The notes below the pieces were generated by a model. That model had not been told where the DNA came from, made no database searches, and saw only the letters and a list, made by a program, of their open reading frames with translations. The position numbers were made by a program, and so were the translations under genes. Shown piece after piece: positions 14,001 through 20,523 of a stretch of 20,523 bases of DNA (within the stretch, counting starts at the first letter, position 1; every line of letters starts with the position of its first letter). This DNA comes from a virus, in the IMG/VR virus record IMGVR_UViG_3300025853_000850, positions 1 through 20,523 of that record, one strand, 5' to 3'.

Positions 14001-17000
14001 CAAAAGGTTTCACTTTTAGGTGCTTTAATTTTCTTCAGTAAGTTTTGAAACTCTGAATTACCTACTAGTTCAGCTACAAACTCGTACAAGTCTGTGCCAC
14101 CGTGGGCATCCCCCATCTGTGTCTTTATAGAAGAGTAGAAATTAAATAATTTTTTTACTTCTTTAGAATTAGGGTCAGCTAAGATGCGATCCAGAGCGGC
14201 ATGAGAAAGTTCATGCAACAGGGTCTCTTTGTTTAGTCCACCCTCTGGGTCAAGAGCTATTACTCTTTCGTCGTAGTAATAACGACCTACATCTTCAGGA
14301 TCATTGAAAGATTCCAGACGTATAGTTACACCAGCAGCCATGCTACGCATCTTGCGTATCAACGGACGTACTTCTTTCGGCACCTCGTTTATTATTGATT
14401 CTATTGCGCTATTTAGGTTCCCACTGCGAGCTGCTGCTTCTATTGTAGTATCTACGCTAGTATCAGGTAGAGCCTTTCTAGGGCGCCAATCTCGTTCGCT
14501 TTTTCCATCTGCTGTAAGACCTCTGGAGAATTTTTCAGGCGGGTATACCTCTATCCTGCCTTTGTTAGCTAAAAATTCTTCTACTTCTTTAGCCCTTTCC
14601 TCTGGAGTTTTGTTTTTAAACTTAGCCTCGTCGTCATCGCGCAGTTTCTTTGTTTCTTCTTGTACTCGCCTATCAAATTCTTCAGCTCTGTTGCTGGGGT
14701 ATTTACTCAGAGGCTTGTCTTTGTACTTCTCTTGCATTTCTTTAGATACAGTCTCTATAGCTTGCTCTTTAAAGCTTTGCTCTCTAGCTGTATCTAAGGC
14801 ATCAATTTCTTCTGCTACTTTTTGCAGGTCAGGGTCTTCCCCTACTACTAACTCTTCTTCTTCAAGAGCGATAGATTCTTCTTTGGCGTCTTCCAAAGTT
14901 AGTTCATTGTTCAGCATACGAAGCACACGGTCGTCATTTAGCCGTACAAAAACTTTTTTACCTGCTATCGCGGATAGTTCTTCACTCAGTTGATCTCTGA
15001 TTTCTCTTTGTCTATCTTTCCGTGCTTCTGTTTCCTGAGTATCTTCTTCAAACCTCTGAGCATCAATTTCTTTCTGTCTCTCAGCCCGTTCTGCCAGTTT
15101 AGTTTCTAACTGTTTAGATCGCACAGAGCGTATTATGTTTTGCCTATACTGGTCTCTAAATTCTTTTACTAAATCTAAAAAGTTATTTTTTATTCTTGGA
15201 GATAGATTTGAGCTATACAAAAGCCAGTTGACTGCACTTTGCACGTCTTTGCTTTCGGCTTTTTTCCTTTGTTTTTCTCCTCTAAATACCCCAGCAGAAA
15301 CTTCTCCTAGAGCTTCTCTTACTTCTTTTTCTTCTATGGCACCAAGAGTAAAACCAGTAGTGCTAGTAGTGGGAGGTGGAGGATTGTCTAACAATTCCCT
15401 AGCAACTGTCTTCGGTTGTGTAGCTGCTATTTTTTGGTCTAAAGACAAAGAACCCGTAGTATTTTTCTCTAGCTCTAATATAGTATCAGGGTCACTAGCG
15501 TAGTCATAAGCCAGCTCAAATATTGCACGCTCAGGATTTTTGTCTACTTGAGGTAGTTTAAAATACTTACTAGCTTTTTTAGCTATTTTTGGAGGTCTTG
15601 CCTTCTGTACTTCTTTTATTGCATTACGGTCAACAGTAGTAAAATTTGCTAGTCTGTCAGCAACTCTGTCATAGCTTTCTTCTAAAAATTCTTGTTCTGC
15701 TCGTATTTGTGTTAACCCGCTGGGATCAGTACCTTCGTCTACACTAGTTATACCCCGAGAAACACCGTAAGTAATAGCTGCGTCTCTTATTACTTGTTCA
15801 CGCGTTCTTTTATCTTCCCCTTCCACTGCTTTTCTACGTGCAGGGGGAGCAGCGCGCATTTCAAAAACTGCGGCATAAGCTTGGTCTTTTGCTTGCCTAG
15901 CCCGCGCTATTTCTTCTAAAGCAGTTGCAGATATTTTAGGAAAGGTTTTTTGTAATGCTGTTCGATCACCTTCAAACAATAGTTTTTGTTCGGCATCTAA
16001 AAACTTACCGTAGTCTTTTCTTCTATAGCCTCCAGCCTCCAAAGCTCTAAATATAGTTTCTTGGTACTGGTTATATGCTTCAGTTATACCTTGCTGTTGT
16101 TTCGCTGCTAAATCTCTAAATTCTCTATTTACAACAGGTCTAACGGCAAGTAAGTCATCTTTTTCAATTTCTGTGACTTTCTCCAGATACTTATCTACAA
16201 GAGTTTCTTTTTTCTCTGGGTTTTCTTCTACTATTTCTTTCAGAGAAGCTACGAAATCATTGACCGTATCTAGTTCTTCACTAGTTAAGTCATCACCCAA
16301 AGTTATTACTTCTTCTGGTTGCTGTTGTGCTTCCCTTTCTTGTTGTCTTTGTTGTGCACGTTGTTGTGCTTCTGGGCCTAACTGACCAACAAGCGCATCT
16401 TCTCTGCCTTGTCGTCGGCCTTCTATAAAATTCTTTGTATCAGCGTCAAGTATAGACTCAGCAAGTCTTTGCAAGGTTTTACCCTGCATACCTTCCAAAA
16501 CGTCTTCTATAAACTCTTCTTCTTGTAGAGTTGCCTCTGGCCCGGCAGCTTTTCTAATTGCTTTTTCTTGGGCTTCTACACTTGTGCGCTCTGTGTACGA
16601 CTCTGGATCGACAAATTCTGGCCTAAGCCCAAGCTCCCTTTCTCTCGCTGCTTGCTGTCTACGAAAGAGTTCTTCTCCCACTACAGGGTCATCTATGCCA
16701 CGTCTTAGCTCTTTAGCTAACGCACGTCTGGCTTTTTCTTCTCTGGCTGCTTCTTCTTCAAGCGGGCCTAGGAACTCTTGCATTTTTGCTTCGTCAACTT
16801 CTCTTACTTTAGCTGTAGCTTCTCGTTCTTCTGTTTCTTTCCTAGCCTCTGCTGCTAACTCATTCAGAAATTTTTCAGCCGCTGGCGCAGTAGCGCGATC
16901 ACGCACGCGTTGTATAGCCTCTGGTGCAACCTCACCTAACGCCCCAACCGGCGCACCGACTGCACCTTCTAACGTAGCTCCTGCTGTAACACCACGGAAA

Positions 17001-17968
17001 GTAGGCACGTTAAAGCCTTCTCTTTGTAGTGCTACGTTCTGTGCAAACTGTTCTTGTCCACCCTGTAGTGCTTCAGGTATGGCTTCTTCCAGTGCTTTGC
17101 GGCTAGCTTCTTTTATTAAGCCGCTCTTAGCAGCCTGTTCTACGCCTTCTTTAGATACACCACCCGCCAGTTTTTGTCCTACACGAGACAACAACGTGTC
17201 TTCCAAACCGAACCTAGCAGCCACAGCCCCTAGCACACCGCCTAACGCTATGTTATCTAGGTTCTCTCCTCCGTAAGCCTGTGCTTCTTTTGCTGCTTCT
17301 TTGGCTTGTCCTTCTGGTACACCGGCGTTTGTCAGTTCTTCAAGCACAGCACTGTAAACAGCATCTTTAGTAACACCAACTCCGGTCAATGCACCTACGC
17401 CAGTAGCCACAGCTTTAGCACCCAGACCTACTGCACGCCCCGCAAGACCCGCAGCTAGAGTAGGCACAGCCGTACCAAAAGCGTTTGCTATTAAATCTAC
17501 AGGAGCAGTTGCCAGAGCACTTAGACCAGCCGCAACTTGTGCGCCCATGCCTTTGTCTTCAGCTTCTTTTAGTATTCGGGATATTTCTTGTTGATCGCGT
17601 TTGGCTTGGGCGGAAAGAAGGTTGTCCAAGACATCTTCTGTGCCCTTTAATGCGCGAGATATTGGGTTGTCTGCACCTAGGGTATCTGTAATAAAACGAG
17701 TGCCTGTAACAGCGCCCTTTAAAACCTGCGTAGGTACGTCTAAGGTTTCTCTAAACAGACTTCTTTCGCGTGCATCAGGAAGTGCCCTAGACGGAGTAGG
17801 GGTAACGGGAGTAGTAGGGGTAACGGGAGTAGCAGGGCTAACAGGGGCACCCGACCTTAATTGTTTGTAGGCATTCGCTACCGTATCAAACTCAGGTGTA
17901 CCCTGCTTATCCTGATTTTCAACTATCCAAGACGCATAACGACTAAGACGATCCACATTAAATACCAA
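11024..17968 (-). CDS. Giant internal virion/ejection-type polyvalent protein with zincin motif, 2314 aa
   Basis: Probably a DNA-ejection protein carried in the capsid, comparable in role to T7 gp16. The N-terminus (WIVENQDKQGTPEFDTVANA) looks like the short motif that opens many such proteins. Then follow a Pro/Thr linker (42-60), a Gly/Ala-rich hydrophobic stretch (~147-260) and a very long charged, coiled-coil-rich middle. Residues 1249-1303 hold LLHELSHAALDRIL, the HExxH zinc site (His1252, Glu1253, His1256), with Glu1296/Glu1300 in YEFVAELVG as a possible third ligand. The C-terminal ~500 residues have hydrophobic segments near 1816-1842 and 2016-2055 and resemble LPD38-like regions of polyvalent phage proteins. 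The start is uncertain: TTG 17968 gives an 11-base overlap with the previous gene; GTG 17956, one base after that gene's stop, is equally possible. Confidence 0.85.
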   Translation of the reverse strand: MVFNVDRLSRYASWIVENQDKQGTPEFDTVANAYKQLRSGAPVSPATPVTPTTPVTPTPSRALPDARERSLFRETLDVPTQVLKGAVTGTRFITDTLGADNPISRALKGTEDVLDNLLSAQAKRDQQEISRILKEAEDKGMGAQVAAGLSALATAPVDLIANAFGTAVPTLAAGLAGRAVGLGAKAVATGVGALTGVGVTKDAVYSAVLEELTNAGVPEGQAKEAAKEAQAYGGENLDNIALGGVLGAVAARFGLEDTLLSRVGQKLAGGVSKEGVEQAAKSGLIKEASRKALEEAIPEALQGGQEQFAQNVALQREGFNVPTFRGVTAGATLEGAVGAPVGALGEVAPEAIQRVRDRATAPAAEKFLNELAAEARKETEEREATAKVREVDEAKMQEFLGPLEEEAAREEKARRALAKELRRGIDDPVVGEELFRRQQAARERELGLRPEFVDPESYTERTSVEAQEKAIRKAAGPEATLQEEEFIEDVLEGMQGKTLQRLAESILDADTKNFIEGRRQGREDALVGQLGPEAQQRAQQRQQEREAQQQPEEVITLGDDLTSEELDTVNDFVASLKEIVEENPEKKETLVDKYLEKVTEIEKDDLLAVRPVVNREFRDLAAKQQQGITEAYNQYQETIFRALEAGGYRRKDYGKFLDAEQKLLFEGDRTALQKTFPKISATALEEIARARQAKDQAYAAVFEMRAAPPARRKAVEGEDKRTREQVIRDAAITYGVSRGITSVDEGTDPSGLTQIRAEQEFLEESYDRVADRLANFTTVDRNAIKEVQKARPPKIAKKASKYFKLPQVDKNPERAIFELAYDYASDPDTILELEKNTTGSLSLDQKIAATQPKTVARELLDNPPPPTTSTTGFTLGAIEEKEVREALGEVSAGVFRGEKQRKKAESKDVQSAVNWLLYSSNLSPRIKNNFLDLVKEFRDQYRQNIIRSVRSKQLETKLAERAERQKEIDAQRFEEDTQETEARKDRQREIRDQLSEELSAIAGKKVFVRLNDDRVLRMLNNELTLEDAKEESIALEEEELVVGEDPDLQKVAEEIDALDTAREQSFKEQAIETVSKEMQEKYKDKPLSKYPSNRAEEFDRRVQEETKKLRDDDEAKFKNKTPEERAKEVEEFLANKGRIEVYPPEKFSRGLTADGKSERDWRPRKALPDTSVDTTIEAAARSGNLNSAIESIINEVPKEVRPLIRKMRSMAAGVTIRLESFNDPEDVGRYYYDERVIALDPEGGLNKETLLHELSHAALDRILADPNSKEVKKLFNFYSSIKTQMGDAHGGTDLYEFVAELVGNSEFQNLLKKIKAPKSETFWENILNTILEFFNIRKGQGAYDASFKFLNDIITARPEIEPTSLEDVFYANENPDEALKEVLDTFPPFRPRRVKEAIEKSGLGDNALEASFGALRLDNIYDMYGSVLKGIKQIIDNVEKRQAQQERDIEKINKKYNAFNVLARKYKPAYEAMGKFAIEMRLARVDIFKAPPDPLSSKINSKKAKAAEEEKLKAYKEGKAAFERLGKMQGGKSMQDMYRVMRGDFDNTYESYKDVILSSISDEELRKKISKDFDDNPPVAGYIPARRYGEFVLVYKDKDTGKKIVRAFESRTQRDTEVATLGLNQRFDIQSELDAANTDEEKEALRKKKRDADLNENEYFTIDSIKDLSQKTLPPEGFISDAMNAVKQSGAGQGLSEYQTDRLANSIYEAYIDLFPESSLAQSFRTSDDILGPSEDVVRVYGDTMVKWSRKLADIEYNGKIQEGFNKVRSEGANYVRKSASDPSEATIRAAASNIAAREAFTLNPTYGYWASLATSGSYTLFMAGNISSAVVNLSSVPLLSFPILSGRFGGVKTANALAKAGRIAVNDWSTNPEYKVLYDKLSDHAQLRHTLEREVLEGARQTTTDYNTFTAKALSFLSTPISATERLNRATTGIMAYDLARSDGMSEEEAAEYALKIVKDVNTSGMATTAPKWMQSDIGRIAWTFKGFIWQSTYVTARAFVQATSGQTKEIKRQAFRQLVYMYGMSYAVGGMFGLPLFGAISTLVTMVANLYKYFDDDEDAPFNARRELRSMGLSELILKGPMNEYLNIEISNRASIANGIGFREEPYEIEKFGYTTAMALQLLGPMGSYLLDAPENVPLAFNEIVNGELSRGVERLSPSFLRNGIKTNRFLQEGARTKDGRPIDTDINAWNLYMQALGFTPADATSLYETRALAKQYENQVMERRSELLQDRYLAITTGDAELRRRVDERIRNFRALYPRLITADTLERSYKSRRAAEREYISGIRYSRNFRRELDPLFRRLDNVTYYGGLT
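17798..17833 (-). repeat. 18-bp tandem repeat coding for the Pro/Thr linker
   Basis: Two adjacent 18-bp units (17798-17815 and 17816-17833) differ only at the last base, and a partial copy flanks each side. They encode a repeating Pro-Val-Thr-Pro-type linker near residue 50 of the giant protein. Such repeats change copy number easily by slippage without shifting the frame. Confidence 0.8.
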
Positions 17969-20462
17969 CTATACTATCGGCGGCTGCGGTAAAACCACTT
18001 ACACCAGAAATAGCACCCATAAGTCTTTTAAGGGTTTCGTTCAGCACTTCTGACGAGTCAATTGGCAAATCCATTTCTTCACCTACACCTTGTCGCACTA
18101 TGTCAAAACTTGGGGAGTTTATCAGGTTCTCAATAAGTTCTGTCTGAGCTACATCCCTAGTAAGCTGTAATTGCTGCTGGTCTATATCCAAGGCTCTGTC
18201 TCTAGCAGCGGCTTCTTGTTGTGCAAGGTCTCTTTGCGTCAGAGCAGATGTAAGTTGTGCACCTTCAAAACCTCTTGAAGCACCGCCAGCAAGTCCTAAA
18301 TCTCGGAACGCACTGTATAACTGTTGCGCCTTGTCAGAAGTAAGAGTAGAACCAAGACGGCTAGCTATACCTTGACCTCCACCGCGACTATCTTGTCTAC
18401 GCTGTGTATTAGTGTCACCTGCTCTAAACATAGTTGCAGGAGCATCTTCACGTTGGAAAACAGCACTACCAAGCATTTCTTGTGGAGTAGGTTGTCTCGC
18501 TGCTTCTACTTCGTCTTCACCACCGCCCATTAGTGCAGCTATTCCTAAACCAGCACCTGCGGTTTGTGCGACACGTCCGGGGCTAAACTCACGCTTTAGA
18601 GGAAGTCCCAACCTACGAGCTTCTTCACCTGACATCTGTGCTCGTTTATATGGCCCCGGTCTAGTACCGCCAACCGAGCCTGTTACTCTGCTATATGGGC
18701 CTGTTGCACGCTCTCTACTATATAAACTTTGAGCAAATCGACCTAAACGTCCCGCAGCGGGTTGTCGCACTGACTCCCGTGTTAAAAAAGAACGTGCCGC
18801 AGGTGCTGCGGCCCTTAAAGCAGCAATCCCTCTTGCTCCCATACCAAGAGCTGGCCCTATACCCGGCACAAACATAAGCCCTATAGAAGCTGCTTCTACT
18901 GGGTTGTCTTTTATAAGTTGTACAGCTTTTTCAACAACATTAGGCTCATCAGTTACACTACTTAGAGGTATAACCTGTTCGCCGTCTGCTTCGACCAGAT
19001 CGCCTTCTTGGAAGTTTTTGATCTGTCCACCTTCTTGGAACCCAAGCACGCGCTGTAGATAGCTACCTATCTCACCTAGGTCAGAACGCAGGTTAACCAG
19101 TGGGTTGTTGCTTCTGGCAGCTTCTGGTGCACGATCACTCAACGCGGTTAATCCCGCTGCCTTATCCATTGCATAACGCCCAGCAGCTTCTCGTGCGCCG
19201 GGAAATGCTTCTTCCATACGCTGTGCAGGGCTCTTCATGCTGCGTTCTGTACTGAAGTCTTGTCTAGTATCTATACCAGCGAGGCCAGTAGCAGGGTTTG
19301 CTCTGCTTATCATATCCTCTTGTCCCTGCATCATGCGCAAGTAACGGGCCGCAGCGTTAGCTTCCCGTTCTTTTTCCTCTCGCTGCTGTTCCTGCTTTCT
19401 GCCGATCTCTTGCAGGTACTCGATAGGGCTACTAGGCTCTGTCGATGCTGCTTGTACAGCAGCTATCTCGTCCTCTACTGCTTGTACAGCAGCGGCGGGG
19501 TCTTCCCCAGCACGTATCGCATCATTTCTGGCTCGTACTTTACGGTTAAACTCTTCTTGTTCACGGCGTCTCTCTCGTGTTGCTTCGGTCTCATCAAACA
19601 GACCGCTGATAAAATCTCCAGCACCACTAAAAAAGTCACGCGCTTTACGTGCAGTCTGCCTAGACGCTATAAGTCCGGGGCTAGGTTCTTGTACACCTCT
19701 GTCTAATTGACTCATAATTTTGTCCACATACGGTTGTGTCTGCATCGTTTGGGGGAGCACATCGTAGTCTCTACCTGCTGCTACAAATTTATCGGCGTTA
19801 CCAGCACCAGCGTTATACGCAATAAGCGCAGCTTCAATGTCGCCGTCATAACGGTCAATCATTGCCTGAAGGTAGTCTCTGGCAAACTTCCGACTAGCCT
19901 CTGGATCAAACCTGCTGCCCTCCATAGGAGAAACTCCAAATCCGGGGTCTTCTGCGGTTGAAGGCATTATTTGATACGCACCCTCTGCACCTGCTGCACT
20001 AACTGCACGGGGGTCACCACCACTTTCTGCAACCATAAGCGCAGTAAGCAGGTCTTCCATATTTATGTCATCTGCTGTTACTCGACCGCCCGGCGCGTAT
20101 CCCACAACACCGCCCTCTGCCATACGCATGGGTTGTGCTTGAGGTGCCATTGCTTTACGCATTTGAGCTGCTTGCATTTGCTGCCCACGCATTTGTAAGC
20201 CCGGCGCTGCCGTAGCCATAGCTTGCTGTTGACCCAGACCTACACCTGCGCCCGCCAGACCCATAAGCTTTTTGTCTATTACAGTAGGGCCAACGGCACC
20301 AGATGCCATCTGCTTCGCACGTTGCTGTTCCTGCATATCTTTTTGCAGATTCTCAAGCGCAATACCTACCAGCAGCTTAGGGTTTTTCTGCTGCATATTT
20401 TGTAGCGCACCCAAACCCATAGTTTCATAGGCGTCTACTTGCTGTTGTACGTTATAAGCCAT
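17958..20462 (-). CDS. Virion-associated lytic transglycosylase (SLT domain), 834 aa
   Basis: Predicted peptidoglycan-cleaving virion protein. Residues ~130-255 are an SLT/Slt70-type domain: LLTALMVAESGGDP (138-150, catalytic Glu146), SAAGAEGAYQIMPSTA (155-170) and AYNAGAGN (215-222). Before it is a Gln/Met/Ala-rich segment and a MAEGGVVGYAPGG linker (114-126); after it a long Glu/Arg-rich helical region, a second EGGQ/EGD linker (~474-496), a hydrophobic Gly/Ala-rich stretch (~519-559) that could insert in a membrane, and a helical tail. This layout fits an internal protein that opens the cell wall during genome entry. ATG 20462 follows AAAGGTG at six bases. Its end overlaps the possible TTG start of the giant protein, so the two are probably co-expressed. 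Confidence 0.9.
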   Translation of the reverse strand: MAYNVQQQVDAYETMGLGALQNMQQKNPKLLVGIALENLQKDMQEQQRAKQMASGAVGPTVIDKKLMGLAGAGVGLGQQQAMATAAPGLQMRGQQMQAAQMRKAMAPQAQPMRMAEGGVVGYAPGGRVTADDINMEDLLTALMVAESGGDPRAVSAAGAEGAYQIMPSTAEDPGFGVSPMEGSRFDPEASRKFARDYLQAMIDRYDGDIEAALIAYNAGAGNADKFVAAGRDYDVLPQTMQTQPYVDKIMSQLDRGVQEPSPGLIASRQTARKARDFFSGAGDFISGLFDETEATRERRREQEEFNRKVRARNDAIRAGEDPAAAVQAVEDEIAAVQAASTEPSSPIEYLQEIGRKQEQQREEKEREANAAARYLRMMQGQEDMISRANPATGLAGIDTRQDFSTERSMKSPAQRMEEAFPGAREAAGRYAMDKAAGLTALSDRAPEAARSNNPLVNLRSDLGEIGSYLQRVLGFQEGGQIKNFQEGDLVEADGEQVIPLSSVTDEPNVVEKAVQLIKDNPVEAASIGLMFVPGIGPALGMGARGIAALRAAAPAARSFLTRESVRQPAAGRLGRFAQSLYSRERATGPYSRVTGSVGGTRPGPYKRAQMSGEEARRLGLPLKREFSPGRVAQTAGAGLGIAALMGGGEDEVEAARQPTPQEMLGSAVFQREDAPATMFRAGDTNTQRRQDSRGGGQGIASRLGSTLTSDKAQQLYSAFRDLGLAGGASRGFEGAQLTSALTQRDLAQQEAAARDRALDIDQQQLQLTRDVAQTELIENLINSPSFDIVRQGVGEEMDLPIDSSEVLNETLKRLMGAISGVSGFTAAADSIVGI

Positions 20463-20465
20463 TGT

Positions 20466-20523
20466 TTACACCTTTGAATAATCTACGCGTAAGTAGCCAT
20501 CGCTATCTGTTGTCACAGCATCG
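20466..20523 (-). CDS. 3' end of an upstream structural gene (18 codons)
   Basis: On the - strand the frame is open from the window edge to TAA at 20468-20466 and reads DAVTTDSDGYLRVDYSKV. It ends three bases before the ATG of the transglycosylase gene, and that gene's ribosome binding site lies within its last codons, as expected for a co-transcribed virion gene. Too little remains to name the product. Confidence 0.6.
   Translation of the reverse strand, partial: DAVTTDSDGYLRVDYSKV

Noticed and set aside
14304-14993. 229-codon open frame on the + strand opposite the giant gene
   Set aside because: It lies fully antisense to a continuous coding frame, and its Ser/Arg/Leu-rich product is what results from reading the complement of a Glu/Lys/Ala-rich gene.
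16584-17276. 230-codon open frame on the + strand opposite the giant gene
   Set aside because: Same reason: a Ser/Ala/Pro-rich antisense shadow with no ribosome binding site or domain.
19446-19495. Repeated near-palindrome containing CTTGTACAGCAGC in the transglycosylase gene, possible operator
   Set aside because: Both copies encode the same Ala-Val-Gln-Ala type segment of a helical region, so protein-level repetition explains them.

Overview
This window looks like the middle of a double-stranded DNA phage genome, probably a short-tailed (podovirus-like) marine phage. The grounds are a family A DNA polymerase with leucine at the 'position 762' site (a variant reported as common in marine virioplankton), a tightly packed run of small overlapping genes, an SSB with an acidic tail, a primase-helicase, and two giant virion-type proteins on the opposite strand. 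No integrase, repressor-type switch, tRNA, rRNA, CRISPR array or insertion sequence was seen. No RNA polymerase or terminase lies in the window, so exact lineage and lifestyle cannot be fixed from here.

Left part, + strand (1-11027), replication and DNA processing. A DNA polymerase cut by the window edge is followed by a ~214-base stretch with no convincing gene and two perfect inverted repeats. Next comes a chain of overlapping or abutting small genes: a 44-aa acidic peptide, an HTH protein, a Cys-rich zinc-ribbon-like peptide, a staphylococcal-nuclease-like enzyme, a Cas4/RecB-like PD-(D/E)XK nuclease with four conserved Cys, an HNH endonuclease, a very basic protein with a degenerate HNH-like core, and an SNF2-family helicase. 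A sigma70-like promoter at the end of the helicase gene then starts a second block: a conserved phage protein of unknown role, a two-part protein ending in a T7 gp2.5-like SSB, a small HTH protein, a 939-aa primase-helicase fusion, and a 64-aa protein.

Right part, - strand (11024-20523), virion entry proteins. Reading from the right edge there is the last 18 codons of an upstream gene, an 834-aa protein with a lytic transglycosylase (SLT) domain, and a 2314-aa protein with an HExxH zincin motif and a C-terminal region resembling large polyvalent phage proteins. These are best read as internal virion/ejection proteins that help the genome cross the cell envelope.

The two blocks converge at 11024-11027, where the stop codons overlap and no strong terminator is visible. 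The observations most worth checking are the promoter/hairpin arrangement at 6112-6169, the fused SSB with an in-frame internal start, the structured non-coding stretch after the polymerase gene, the coupled three-nuclease cassette, and the giant protein carrying a putative protease domain.
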